Notes: generated by a model from the letters alone, not told the origin. A stretch of 64,000 bases of DNA from Ligula intestinalis (GCA_036362985.1 JAYGXS010000008.1:19859226-19923225); one strand, 5' to 3'. Numbered from the stretch's first letter, positions 22,585 to 33,805 are shown. Made by a program: numbers and translations.

Positions 22585-22770
22585 ATCCAACTGCGATCTT
22601 CAGACCACGGTAACATAGTAGAGGAGAAGTCAGTGGAGGCCAGAATAGTAGGAAAAGTTTATTGTGTACACAGAAGAACGAAAAATAGAAGGAAAGAGAT
22701 TAACTATGGAGAGCACGACCCTCCGCTAGAGTGGCATGATCCGAAATGATGTCTGGCGGCCGAGGGGGGG
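22585..22770 (+). repeat. direct dispersed repeat, copy 1 (partner at 33.6 kb)
   Basis: About 180 bp nearly identical in order to 33605-33790: CAACTGCGATCTT, GAAGTCAGTGGAG, CCAGAATAGTAGGAA, CACAGAAGAACGAA and GCGGCCGAGGG. No coding content; family unknown. Confidence 0.75.
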
Positions 22771-22814
22771 GGAAGAGACATGTTCGAGTTGTGCTTAGAC
22801 AGCTGCGAGAACCT

Positions 22815-22965
22815 AAAAGCACGTGTCTGTGTCCGAGTGGATGTTGATCAAGTTTCTGCAGGTCAGCACGCTTGTAAGCGCTGACTGAGGTATTGGATGA
22901 CCTTGAGGCAGCTGGCCTTGAACAATTATGCCTGATAAATCAATGCAGGGCGTCGGCCGGCAAAG
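22815..22965 (-). repeat. hairpin repeat family, copy 2
   Basis: On the minus strand: GCTGCCTCAAGGTCATCCAA, TACCTCAGTCAGCGC, hairpin partner GTGCTGACCTGCAG, then AAACTTGATC. The stem keeps pairing with one G-U pair in this copy. Confidence 0.75.
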
Positions 22966-24204
22966 AACACTACAGAAAGCAGCCCCAAATGAGCGGAACA
23001 TGGAGCATCCCGTTCAATATCAATCAAGTGTGCACGTTATGACCCGCACCCGGTACTTGTAACTAACACCAATTGTGAGCTTGCCTGACTGTTGTTCCTA
23101 AAGCTAGCACGAGAGAAGAAGAAAAGCATATCTACCACGTAGAGAGCTGTGTTTAAACTAGCAAATGTTTCTCACTAAAGGACTCTGTATATTTACTAGT
23201 CCACTTTGCAACCAACCAAGAAACTGAATGATTGCTTAAGTACACCAAGGTAGTCACTTTTGGCACGGACTCAGGATGAAGATGATGTGATTAAGTGTCA
23301 GTGAATAAACCAGCGCCCTCGTCCTTCGCAGCCGCTGACCCCCTTCCTGCTGTCGTCACTTGTATCGCTGTCCCACATTCGATGTCAGCACTCCTGCCTG
23401 CCCCTGCAGTAGCCCACAGCCCTGTATTCTTCACCGGTAACTGACCACACATAAGAAAACACCCTCCACTCCAAGTCAGACTTTTATCTGTGTAACGTCA
23501 TTACTTATCCCATATTGTTTTCGTATTCTGTACAGATTCGTTTATTACCAGCAGAGTAGTTCCCATATATTCTCGTTCTTTTTTACTCTGCCCCTAATAG
23601 TTGTGCACTTGGTTGATGCTTATCGATCAATTCAGAGCTTCCGCTCTTATCCTTTAGGTGCGTGCCAACTTCTAAATCCTTGGCCCGCTACAGCTTGATG
23701 AGAAAGTGTTAGAGACATGGACCAATCGGATCCGACGAGAGCTCGATAGCTTCCGTCCAGGTGCACACTCTTATGGTAACGTGGCAGCTCACGCAAGCCC
23801 TTTTTTGTGCAATGACTTATCGTGAAAATGGGGGCATTCCTAATAGTGCTCTTGAACAGAACTGTCAACGAAGTCGTCTTAAGGCTCACCGCAAATCCGT
23901 GTTAGTTTCTAGAAGTTCGTCAGCTCGTCATGCAATCACAACTTTTTTGAAATGCGCAAAAATGCACTCATTTTCTGCTTACAGAGTACATCACTTTGCA
24001 CTGGATCGTCCCCAACGTACATACAACTAAAAAGTGGCATGGAATGTGATTATTACTAAGGTAATGGGGCGAATGGTGTTCTCAGCGAGTGACACTAACT
24101 GCGAGGAAATTGCAATCACAGGAAATCTCCCTACAAGGAGCAGTAGTTGCATGCCAATAGAGCATGACTTCCAGTTTACACTCATGTTTCAACGCTCTAT
24201 CACC
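22966..24204. other. no gene recognised
   Basis: Intergenic sequence with several short open frames, none with recognisable motifs. Confidence 0.35.
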
Positions 24205-24302
24205 TTGAGGCACGGAAGTGGGCATGACTGGTTAATGACGACTAAGAAACCAGAAATGGTCATTCCCGTCTCTTCTGTCTGTGTTAGTAATCTTTCTTAG
24301 TC
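24205..24302 (+). repeat. tRNA-derived SINE, 3' tail fragment
   Basis: GGGCATGACTGGTTAATGAC, AAGAAACCAGAAATGGTCAT and TCTTCTGTCTGTGTTAGTAA match the SINE tail; the tRNA-like head is missing. Confidence 0.65.
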
Positions 24303-24329
24303 GCTGTGCGATGGCTGGCGGAACTCGAA

Positions 24330-24346
24330 AGAGAGAGAGAGAGCGT
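24330..24346 (+). repeat. (GA)n microsatellite
   Basis: Short run of GA dinucleotides. Confidence 0.8.
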
Positions 24347-24889
24347 GCGCGGCAATCTTCAGCCTAAATCCCAAGTTATAGGTTAGGAGGCAGAAGGCAC
24401 CTGTGAGAGAGATCTGTCATGTACAGAACTCCCTGTTGCTGTCTCAGATAACAGTGGCCACTGGCGAAGTCAGAACTAGTGTTGCCTGCAGCCAGCCAAG
24501 CCTGAGATAGAGTAGGACAGTGGTGGCAGTTGCCTAAGTAAGATTTCGGAGCCGGCTCAAATGTTCTCCAGTTGGTGCGTATGACAATATCCGAGGGATT
24601 TCGTATCTGGTGGAGTTGTTGTGGCTAGCTCGCGTCGAAGTGGACTTTCCCAAAGGCCCACCGATGCGGTTCTCGACGTCTGCGAACAACCAATCACAGA
24701 TGCCGTATAGATGCCTTTTGGGAAGGCGACGAATAGCAAGCTCGCACGCGTTCCCGACACAATCGATCTGTCTGGTCAAAACTTTCAAGACTGACTCAGC
24801 CAATGAACGCTCTCTGTCTGCCCACTGACCTGAGTGCTGATAAGTGGCACTTGGACGTGGCTGGCCTTCCTGGTTGGTCGTATGCACTC

Positions 24890-24985
24890 CAAATCAAATC
24901 ACTTTCTATCTTTTCTGCGTCCCTCTGTGTACAAAATATACTGTTCATACTACTGGCCTCTAGTGACTTCCTTACTATTGAGTAA
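24890..24985 (+). repeat. strand-biased short repeat, partial copy
   Basis: CTCTGTGTACAAAATATACTGTTCATACTACTGG-type sequence matches the core of the family described at 31172-31325. The upstream part (24640-24800) shares the CCAATCACAGA element also seen at 35340-35365. Confidence 0.55.
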
Positions 24986-24989
24986 CCAT

Positions 24990-27900
24990 GGTCTGGAAAT
25001 CAGTAACAGTAATTTGAGGGATATGTAGGAAAAATTCCTTTGAGTGCCGTATTTGTACATATGTGCAGTGGTAGCAGAAAATTTGTTTCTCCGACTGTTG
25101 GTGAGACCAGTTGTCCTGTGTCATTGGATGAAAACAGGAGCAGACAGTGAAAATCTCCTCAAGGATTTTTAGGAGAAAATCTGTCGCTCTTGTAGGGGTA
25201 GTAAAAGGGATTTAGGAGAAAAAAGGGGGTTCCAACGGGGGGCATTGCAAAGGTTCCCAGGATCATCACCGTGCGGAAGCCGCGTCCTGATTCTTTCATG
25301 CTGATTGCAGAGTCCGCCAACGAAATGGAAGAACAGAGGCATCCGTCCAGTTCGTCGACGGTCCGCTTTGGGTCGAACCAAAAGTGAATGTTTAGGCCGT
25401 TAGGTCTGGCTGATAAGATCGCAAGCGGGGTAATCACGGTACGCAGATAGCCAATTAGAGTAGACCGCGGAGACCTTCGCATGAGGCTATGCGTGGGAGG
25501 GCGTTATGAATAGCAAAGGTGAATGAATATAAAATTAACACTACTGAAAAAGTGAAAGTAGTATTATTATTGTAAATTGTCTGTTCCCACCCATCGTGCA
25601 CTGCTATATCCATCCAGTTTTCGCTTAAAACCCTCTAGCGATTCCGACATAACGACGTCCTGAGGAAGCACATTCCACGCTCCGACCACCCTTTTTGAGA
25701 AGAAGTGTTTCCGAGCGTCTAGCCTGGCCCCTGTCACCTTTCATTTGAGAGGATGACCCCTCAGATTCGTGGTCGTAGTTAATTCGAAAAAATCCCCTGA
25801 TATAAGACAGAAGTCTTGAAGACGTAATACGCACAATGCTTGTATCAGTTCCCCCGAAGCTGCCTGTAGCGCAATGGGAAGAGGTTGAGATTCGACAGCC
25901 ACGTTTCATACGGCTGCGAGCTGTTGTACCTTTTCCAGGATGTTGATGTCTTTCGTGGCACAGGGTCTCCAAGCTTGGATAGCGGATTCTAGGTGCGGTC
26001 GTACGAAGGTTCCGAAGACTTTTGTGAAGCGCTCTTCATTGAAGGTAGAAAAAGCTCGTCTGACGAGGTATAGGATCGACATTGCGGACTTGGCTACCTT
26101 TGTGCAATGCAGGGAGGGTTTAAGCGAGGGCGTGATCCAGACTCCCAAGTCTTTCTGGGCGTTCACTTCCTTCACTGGTACGTCATTCAGTCGGTAAGCC
26201 ATGCCGTTTGAAGAACCGGATTTGCCGACTCGAATGGTGGTACACTTGCTCTCATTGAACGGTAAGAGCCAGTCCGCCGTCCGTCTATTTATATTTTCCT
26301 GCAAGTGCACTTCGTCTGCCGCAGTTCGAATTACGCTCCAAAGTTTTATAGCATCGGTGACATGGCGATACCGCAATCCAGTTTGCGGACACAGTCGTTG
26401 ATGTCGATAACAAACAAGATAGGGCCGCGAACGAAGCCTTGGGGAACACCACTCTCAAACTCAACCTTGGCTGACTGTTTGTCGCTGATGTGGACAGTTT
26501 GCGAGCGACCGATTAGGAAGCTTTTTATCCACGCAAGGAGCCTTACCCTTACTCCTATGCGGCTGAGTTTATAGAGGAGGCGGTGGTGCGGCACGCTATC
26601 GAGAGCCTTTTTGAAGTCAATACAGACAACTTGCACTGTGTATCCACTAGCTACTGTCTCACTTCACCGTTCTAAACAGTAGAGCAAGTTTGTAACGCAG
26701 GACCTACCTCTACGAAAACCATGCTGAGCATCCGATAGCAGATGGTTTTGTTCCAGGAACTGCATAAGTTGTTGCTTGATAATTTTTTCCATGATTTTGC
26801 AACAGATTGCAGTAAGGCTGACCGGTCGGTAGTTATTCGCTGAGACCCGGCTTCCTCCTTGTATAGCGGCGTAATCCTCGCAGATTTCCAATCTACTGGT
26901 AGGCATCCGGTCTCGAAGGAGGTTTGGAAGAGCATAGAGAGTGATTTGGCCAACTCATTGGCGAGCTCCTTCAAAATCTTGGCTGGTACGTCGTCGGGAC
27001 CTGGTGACTTAGATTCTTTTAACCTTAAGAGTTCCTTAAGAACAACAGCCTCGGGTAATTGGACAGTCACAACTATTGTATCCGTTTCGGTGTCGTCGGT
27101 GGGGTGATCGTATGCCATTTCCTTGGTGAAGATTGACCGGAATGATGATCAGCCTTTGCTTCATCATCTATCAAGTCTCTTCCCTCAGCGGTCCACAGCA
27201 AGGGTATCGGATCCTTGTTTTTGGTATTCTGCCTGAGGTAACTTTAAAACAGTTTGGGGTTCACTGTAGCCCGGTTTAGCAAGTCTGCTTTGAAAGCCCG
27301 TCTTGTTTTGAGAATAAGACCCTTGACCCGGTTTCTCTGAGTTTTGTAGGCACTGACGGATGCAGGAGTCTTGTCAACTAGCATTTTTTTCCGCAGCTTC
27401 CGCTTTTTGTTTACTTTTATTTTTGAGGCTTGCGTAAGCCATCGCGATCTAGTGGTCACCTTTTTTCGCGAAATTGGACAGTGGTTTCGATGAGTACGTG
27501 CAGTGTGTTCCGGAATGCTTCCCAGTCCGCAGTTATGTTTCCGGAAAATAGAGGTTCCCACTCGGCGCGCGTGAGTTTGGTCTTCATTCGATCGAAATTG
27601 CCTCGCCAAATATTTATTCTGGCTGTTGAGGGTCTCTCTGGCATTGAGAATAACGAGTACTTCCATAGCAGTACAACATGGTCACTTTTATCTAGTGGTG
27701 GGAAACATGACACTTCATCGATGCTGTCCTGTGATTTCGTTAGAACGAGGTCCAGACAGTTGGACTGTTGGTCATCGCGCACCCTTGTCGGAAAAGTAAC
27801 GTATTGCGTGAAAAATAACTTAAAAGTCATGTTCAGAAGGCAGCTGTCGAAGGTTAGATCGAAGCTATGTGCGCAGGCCGCACCCCCAGTCGATGTAAGG

Positions 27901-28136
27901 CGCGTTAAAGTCCCCCACAATCAGGATGTCCGATCGTGCAGCAATCTTTTCCAGCTCCTCTAGCAAGGAGGCATCCACTTCGGGCTCTCTTCTCGATGGT
28001 CGGTAGAGTGTCAGGACATCGAGGTTGGGTGCAGCTGGTACTTTAATGGACAGCCAGATGGCCTCGGAAGTACACGCCAGTTTATCCATTGTGTCTAAAA
28101 CTGTGAGTCCATTTTTCACGAATGTTGCTAGGCATG
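24990..28136 (-). mobile_element. CR1-clade LINE (copy B), near-complete but decayed
   Basis: In minus-strand order: endonuclease (28136-27450) with PSRREPEVDASLLEELEKIA and ILIVGDFNAPYIDWG (catalytic GDFN), NCLDLVLTKS and DKSDHVVLLW (the SDH motif). A linker follows (27666-27244), then reverse transcriptase with LLRLKESKSPGPDDVPAKIL, NNYRPVSLTAICCKIMEKII, HGFRRGRSCVTNLLYCLER, IDFKKALDSVPHHRLLYKL and GVPQGFVRGPILFVIDINDC. The YADD-equivalent is lost in frame changes near 26370. It continues KDLGVWITPSLKPSLHCTKV and the CR1 C-terminus to about 25625, then a 3' UTR to about 24990 ending in a TTACTGATT-like tail. Many stops and shifts. Its 5' end abuts the Penelope fragment at 28137. Confidence 0.87.
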
Positions 28137-28850
28137 CCTTAACTGTCCCTGTAATTATACAGGTCAAACGGAACACATACTCGGATCGCGTATACGTGAA
28201 CACAAGCAGGCCGTGTGACTAGGCGACGAATCATCACAAGTTACAACTCACACCTACAAAACAGGCCATGAGTTCAACTTCGCTGCCGTCAAGGTACTCG
28301 CTCACGCGGGAAACAAGACGAGCAGAGAATTTATCGAAGCCTGGTCCACGGATGAGAGTTCGGTCAACAGATGTGTCGAATTGGCGCCAGCGTACAGGGC
28401 CTTATGCTATTGCAAACGATCACATCCAGACGCCCGCCGTAATCAATTGGCCGAAAATCCTCCATAATCATCCAACTTTCGATGCTGACGTGGCCATTTG
28501 GCGCCCAAGCCTACATTATCCCTCTCTTTTCATCCTCATTCCCTTCTTCGATGACTTTTTTTATTGCCCATCCCTCCCACCATAACTATTATTCGTTTTG
28601 TTGACGATCATATTCCTGTAAATATTTCTACCCAACTTGTCGATCTTGCCTACTGGCGCAGGCTAGCACAGCCCTCAGTGGCAAGTTGGCAGCACACACA
28701 ATTATTGATTTTCTGCACGTTCAAAATTTTAGTTATTGTACACACGCCCCAAGTAGCTTCCACATTTGTTACTGTTTCTCCACCTCTGACGATGGGCTCT
28801 TGTAAGAGCTCGAAAGCTCAGGAAAAAATAAATTTTGTTCCAGTGATCGA
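28137..28850 (+). mobile_element. Penelope-like element 3' fragment (GIY-YIG endonuclease end)
   Basis: The plus frame from 28139 reads CPCNYTGQTEHILGSRIREH (YTGQT is the YIG part), KQAV, one TGA stop, then THTYKTGHEFNFAAVKVLAH, AGNKTSREFIEAW and LAPAYRAL. That is the GIY-YIG endonuclease C-terminal module of Penelope-like retroelements, which cuts target DNA for priming. The GIY half and the RT are missing. Non-coding 3' sequence follows, including a hammerhead-like core at 28786-28815. The 5' edge coincides exactly with the 5' end of CR1 copy B on the other strand. Confidence 0.82.
28786..28815 (+). ncRNA. hammerhead-ribozyme-like core in Penelope 3' region
   Basis: CTGACGA (28786-28792), a stem GGGCTC..GAGCTC closed by TTGTAA, then GAAA (28812-28815). 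This matches the conserved CUGANGA-stem II-GAAA core of hammerhead ribozymes, reported in Penelope-like elements. Stems I and III and the cleavage triplet are not obvious, so activity is doubtful. A plain hairpin GAGCT-CGAA-AGCTC is an alternative. Confidence 0.4.
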
Positions 28851-29059
28851 CCATGTGTCTCCTTTACCAAAAGTTAACTTTCTGTTTGCTAGAGCAGTGC
28901 TTACAGTCACGCTCTCCCCACCCCTTACTGGGTCGACTGTGCAGTTGCTAGAGTTTAACGTACCTTACCCTCTGCGATAGAGTAGGCTATGTCGGCTGAG
29001 GGTGGGAAAAGAGGCGTATCAATGTGGTGTTTGAGCAGCCGCGACTACCTGGACGCACC

Positions 29060-29165
29060 TATGCGTTTCTGGGTTAAAATCGGTCAAGTATCTGCAGGTT
29101 AGCGCGTCTGAAAACGCTGACTGAGATAGTGGATGACCTTGACGAATTTAGCATTGGACACAGAA
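29060..29165 (-). repeat. hairpin repeat family, copy 3
   Basis: Minus-strand copy: CAAGGTCATCCACTATCTCA, then GTCAGCGTTTTCAGACGCGCTAAC-like hairpin, CTGCAGATACTTGACCGATT. Confidence 0.7.
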
Positions 29166-29289
29166 GCCGGCCAAAGCAGTGTTGGGTGTCCGCTACAGTG
29201 CCATAACCGATTGGTGACTATCTATCTACCAGGGCTTATATTCGTAGGCAAAACCGGCACAACAACGAGTTCATCGCTCCATAGTACGA

Positions 29290-29428
29290 GCGTTGTGCTT
29301 TTAGTCAGCAGTTAGTGGGTTCGAGCTTCGTGTGGTGTAAAACCTGCAATTGAGTATGGTCGGCTGATGACGGCTAATAGGCCAGAAATGACCATTTTAG
29401 TCAACCCTATCGCTGTCAGCAGTTTTTC
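29290..29428 (+). repeat. tRNA-derived SINE, 3' half
   Basis: Box B GTGGGTTCGAGCTTCG, then ATGGTCGGCTGATGACGGCT, AATAGGCCAGAAATGACCAT and a short tail including CGCTGTCAGCAG. Confidence 0.7.
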
Positions 29429-29696
29429 TGCCCATGATACCAGCCGCTAAGCGACAGCTGGCGGGATTCCAGAGAGAGTGGGTGTATAGTGACACACTCC
29501 GCGCAGACGATCATCGCGTGAAGGCTCACCGCAACCATCGAGAGCACATGCACCGGCTCCCTACGCCCGTCTGTCTAGCCAATCAGCCTTCAAGGACAAC
29601 TTACAAGGACCTCAATGCGGCGACTGTCCACAGGCAGGGACTTCGAGCCAAGCCGCCCTAGGGGATGGATGGACACTCAAACAGTCCACTTATTCG

Positions 29697-30160
29697 TACC
29701 TATTCTTCATTCCTTCTCTACAGAATGTACTGTCCATACCACTTCTCCTCTCCCACAAACCCGGGCCTGAAAATTGCAATTGCTAGGGTTTAACGCACCA
29801 AGACCGGATGAGACAAGTAAATATAGTGACCTCACTCCCACGTGCAGCCTCAAACTCTTGCAGCGGCTAGCAAGTGCGCAAGTACCAGTACTTGCCTACC
29901 CAAATCCGGTCGGGTTGATCATCTACTTGTGACTGACTCGCACTCTTCGCGTTGTCGGCTCGGGCGCACTCACACTTCGGGCGCTGTCCTTCACGCATGC
30001 AGACGCATGCTCATTCGACTCTTAACTTCCACCAACCTTTTCTCCACTGGCTCTGTGCAGAATATACTAATTCCTTCCACCTCTTGGCCCACATCTTCTC
30101 TTTCCACAGAGATTTGGGCCTGAAAATCACAGCGGTAAGGGTTTTCCTTAAGCCACTGAT
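29697..30160 (+). repeat. strand-biased short repeat, two copies
   Basis: Copies at 29697-29803 (CCTTCTCTACAGAATGTACT, then GGGCCTGAAAATTGCAATTG, CTAGGGTTTAACG) and 30033-30160 (TGCAGAATATACTAATTCCT, GGGCCTGAAAATCACAGCGG, TAAGGGTTTTCC). Both are plus strand and non-coding. Confidence 0.7.
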
Positions 30161-30289
30161 TGGTGGGCGTCTATTCGCCAACAGGAAAATAGACACAGTG
30201 TCTTGAATTTGCTTCAAGGCAATTATGGTGTTAGACAGGGCAAGGGACGCTTCTCTGCAACACTCGTGAAGTTTTGTTGGAACCCGCCT

Positions 30290-30800
30290 CAAGCTCCAAG
30301 AGAGACTCTGTAGTGGTCGTGTCTGTTCGACACCCTCCTAACTCTTGACGTCGCGCGAAAGCAGTTTTCCCGCGTGCCTCGAGGCATGTGCAAACGGACG
30401 GGCGACCGCCACTGCTGCCAGAGGCAACTGACGCACACCCAAAGGCACGCTCCCTGTCTCCCCCATTCTGGCCTCAACCCGCAGTGGCTTGACCTCAATC
30501 CGTCCGATTAGATTCCCGCTTTAGCAGGCCTACCTCATTTAGTAGGTTGGCCTCAATCTGTGGGACGCAGACAACAATGCGGTGTCTGCCTTCAGGCCTC
30601 ACTCCGGACCCGACCTGACTAGGGAACGGATGCACTAGTCCGCGAGTCAAAACTCTTTCCATATATTCTCCTATCCTTCTGCAGAATACACTATTCCTAC
30701 CAACCTGGCTTTCCCCACCGTCTTCTATCATTACCTAAAGGACCCACTGGCCTGGAAGATCGCAGCCGTTAGGGTTAAACCTTTCTAGCCTTAACTCCTG
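30290..30800 (+). repeat. strand-biased repeat, extended copy
   Basis: About 480 bp that aligns in order with 57525-57995: TCTGTAGTGGTCGTGTCTGT, GCGCGAAAGCAGTTTTCCCG, later TCCTATCCTTCTGCAGAATA, GGCCTGGAAGATCGCAG and TTAGGGTTAAACC. It defines a longer unit whose 3' end is the short repeat seen elsewhere. Confidence 0.7.
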
Positions 30801-30809
30801 TTGATAACT

Positions 30810-31085
30810 CTGCAGCCGACGCTCAATATTGCTTTGTCCGGCGTCTTTGGTCAAGGACGGCTGCCCCAAGGTCATCAACTGTCGCAGTGAACGCTGTCAG
30901 ACGCACTGACCGGAAGACACCTCTTAGAGGTCTCTGCCGTCCCACGCCTCTATTGCTTTGTCCGGCGTCATTGTTCGACGCCAGCTGCCTCAAGGTCATC
31001 CAATACCTCAGTCAGCGCTTCCAGTCGCGCTGACTTGCAGCGACTTGACCTACTTTTGACTTGGGCACACACATGTGTGTGTCTG
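30810..31085 (+). repeat. hairpin repeat family, two tandem copies
   Basis: Two copies (about 30810-30920 and 30950-31085). The second has a perfect 8-bp stem, GTCAGCGC (31011-31018) pairing with GCGCTGAC (31027-31034) around an 8-nt loop, then TTGCAGCGACTTGACC and an ACACACATGTGTGTG palindromic tail. Confidence 0.75.
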
Positions 31086-31171
31086 GGTTCTCGCGGCCGC
31101 CAAGCACCATTCGAACCGCCAGACGTCACTTAGGACCACGGCGCTCCAGCGGAATGGTGCGTGCTCCGAAG

Positions 31172-31325
31172 TCCAACTTCTCTCTATTCTCCGTTCATTT
31201 GCGTGCACAATAAACTATTCCTTCTACTCTGGCCTTCCCAAGACTTCTCCCATCTCCTAAGGAACCGGGCCTGGAAGATTCTAGCGGTAAGGGTTAACCG
31301 TATTAGCCTTAACATCTATAACTTA
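31172..31325 (+). repeat. strand-biased short repeat, well-preserved copy
   Basis: CACAATAAACTATTCCTTCT, GGCCTTCCCAAGACTTCTCC, AAGGAACCGGGCCTGGAAGA and TAAGGGTTAACCGTATTAGC. Very similar to 49425-49560 and 57840-57995. Confidence 0.75.
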
Positions 31326-31435
31326 ACCACACATGTAGTCATGGCTGCCAAAACACCATTTAAAAACATGCCTTTTGCCCCACCGTCGGCCAATGTAGCC
31401 GTGCATAGATCATTGCTTTCTGAAAAACAGACGGT

Positions 31436-31560
31436 GACACTTAAGAAGCTGCCAATACAAGCGAACATGGGAGTCCTAGGAAGAAGAAGATTCGATCGTT
31501 GGGACACCACTTTTATTTGCCTGACTTTTCGACATCCGTCGCGGATTCTTAATCACTGAA
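31436..31560 (-). repeat. Penelope-type 3' end fragment, hammerhead-like motif degraded
   Basis: Minus strand: GTGATTAAGAATCCGCGACG, GATGTCGAAAAGTCAGGCAA, GTCCCAACGATCGAATCTTC. It is the same unit as 32175-32255 and 49955-50055. The catalytic-core CTGATGA is mutated to GTGATTA. Confidence 0.55.
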
Positions 31561-32174
31561 ATCAGCAGAAAACATTAGCAGAAGTGAGTGATACACACAG
31601 GAAATTGTTGTATTTATAGGACACAGTCATTTACTGACAACGCCACTCTTTTGAAATGTTCAGCTGAATCAATGCATTGCATAGCTCTTCTGGGCCAAAA
31701 GGGAGTTCACAGGTATTAACCTATATTTCCCTTAATAAAACCTGACCTGATCTGCACACTTATAACAACGAGAATTAATGACACCCGGCCGAAATTCTCG
31801 CAAGAGGTGATGATCGTGTGAGCCGAAAATTACTTGAGTCATGGTTCACGGGCCTTCAGTCCATATACAGGTGCAACGACTTGCCCAACCCATATTTGGT
31901 GCTGAGGCTCAATTTGGTCAAGCACGTGGCCACTTGGGAAAGGCACAGGCAGCCGCGCCGACGGATGGGCGAGCAATCATCACGTCCAATTCCACCACTT
32001 GTGAGGCAAGTTCAGCAGATCACGGGTCGCATGCCGGTCATCACGCAATCCACGCACAGGAGGGCAATTAGCATTAATCATCGTTATTTGGCATGCGTGC
32101 GTAGTAATGACTATGTCCTGTAAATACTGCAAAACCCTGTGCATGTATCACCCGTTTCTGTTTAATTTTCTGCT

Positions 32175-32255
32175 CATTACACTAATGAAGAATCCAAAAC
32201 GGATATCGAACCGTCAGGCGAATAACAGTGTTGTCCCAGCGATCGGATCTTCTTT
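32175..32255 (+). repeat. Penelope-type 3' end fragment, second degraded copy
   Basis: CACTAATGAAGAATCC, ACGGATATCGAACCGTCAGG, CGAATAACA, GTCCCAGCGATCGGATCTTC. The hammerhead-like core reads CTAATGA..GAAC, both parts mutated. Confidence 0.55.
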
Positions 32256-32680
32256 TTCGCACTTCATAAATACGGAATCCTGCCATTTTTGGCCACATTC
32301 GGCGTATATAAATTACTCCTCACCACAACATGAGGCTTCACATCTTTGACCTTCATTATATTCAATAACGACTTGAGGCCAATATAGCAGTCCTAGGTTC
32401 TTGTGGTAAAAAGGGTGAAGACGCGATCACTAGAGTAGAGTAGGTCTAGTAATATGAGCTTTTGCGCCCGTGCAGAAGTCCGCCGCGAGTGCAGAAACAA
32501 ATAAACATTTTTTAGTCGAACCATTCGCGCGGCTGGGGGGGGTGTAGTGTCCTTGAGATGACCGAGCTAGTGTCGCCTAGCTCACAGTGGTCTCACGGCG
32601 GGGGGTGACAGTCTGCCTCCTTGGCCGGGAAGTGGATCGCGCCATCTGGCTGCGTGGGCGGAGCTCATGAGAACAGAGGA

Positions 32681-32723
32681 GGTGGGGGTGGGGGTGTGGG
32701 TGGGGGTGGGGTTGGGGGAAGGG
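32681..32723 (+). other. G-rich tract with G-quadruplex potential
   Basis: At least six runs of three to five G separated by one or two bases (GGTGGGGGTGGGGGTGTGGG, then TGGGGGTGGGGTTGGGGG). It satisfies any usual G4 motif on the plus strand. It is intergenic, between repeats. Confidence 0.8.
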
Positions 32724-33604
32724 TAGTAAATCGAAGAGCTAGATTTGGTGGCAGCCGCCCACGCCTTCAATTGTTCCTTCTCCCCCTGTCTTGAGAGAGA
32801 GACAGAGATAAAAACGCTTTATTTTGACGGTAGTACCCAAAGTTTTTTAAGTGAAAAAATGACTCCATTCATCGGGAGTCATCGGGCTTAGCAGCAGGTA
32901 TCCCAGCGGCCAGCGTGAGTGCTTATTCTCTGGGTCGGCCTTGAATGTTTTTTTTGCCAGCAGCCTGCATCGCCCTGGACGTGTGGGTATGCTATTTGAG
33001 GACGGGGCATGGGCCAGCTTTGTGGCATCTGTAATTGGCTTATCCCAGAAATCGAAAACAGCGGCTGTGAGCTTTGGCAAAGTTGGTTTGACACGAGCTA
33101 GTCACGACAGATTAACGAAATACTCAAAATGCTAGAGGTTTGCTTCTATTATACATGCAGGTGCAATCTCAGCTTCTGCATTGCCGTCTCTTTACACGCG
33201 AGGTAGCGTGCTAGGAATGGTAGTACAGGATGATGATATGCCGATGTGCGGCAGGTCATATGTCGGAAGCTGCAGCGTATAGTACGAGAAGACTTCGCAG
33301 ACATTAGATCAGAGAGAAGGGGATAGACAACCTTATCAAGAATGCGACCAGCGAATTGCCTAACCGTTGTAAAGTGTCTAAGCTGAGAGGAATGCTGGAG
33401 AGCGGTAGACAATGAGTGAGAGAACGCAAGCATCCATAAATCGCCAGAGAACGGCTTGCACTGTGTGATAGGAACGTAATTGACGCCAATAATAGAACAG
33501 TTTATTGATTTTAATGAAGGCGATTTCAATATGAATGAAAAATAAAAAAGACTTGTTGTCAAAGTTACACGACAGTACCGAAAAGAGGATATATCGCAAG
33601 GGGT
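32724..33604. other. no gene recognised
   Basis: Intergenic. A minus-strand frame at 33562-33149 has no recognisable motif. Confidence 0.35.
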
Positions 33605-33790
33605 TAAGTAAGTTACAGCATAGCAACTGCGATCTTGGTTAGTAGTGAAGAAGTCAGTGGAGTCCAGAATAGTAGGAAGACTTCATTGCGTACACAGAAG
33701 AACGAAGAATAGAAGAAAAGAGATTGACTACGGAGAGCACGACATTCCGCTAGAACGGTGTAATCCAAAATGATGTGTAGCGGCCGAGGG
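33605..33790 (+). repeat. direct dispersed repeat, copy 2 (partner at 22.6 kb)
   Basis: Same order and orientation as 22585-22770, ending at GCGGCCGAGGG about 15 bp before the 5' edge of CR1 copy C. Confidence 0.75.
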
Positions 33791-33805
33791 TAGGGAAAAA
33801 AGGAA

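Noticed and set aside
33149..33562. 137-codon minus-strand open frame
   Set aside because: No motif or homologous copy was seen, and there is no splice or start context supporting a gene.
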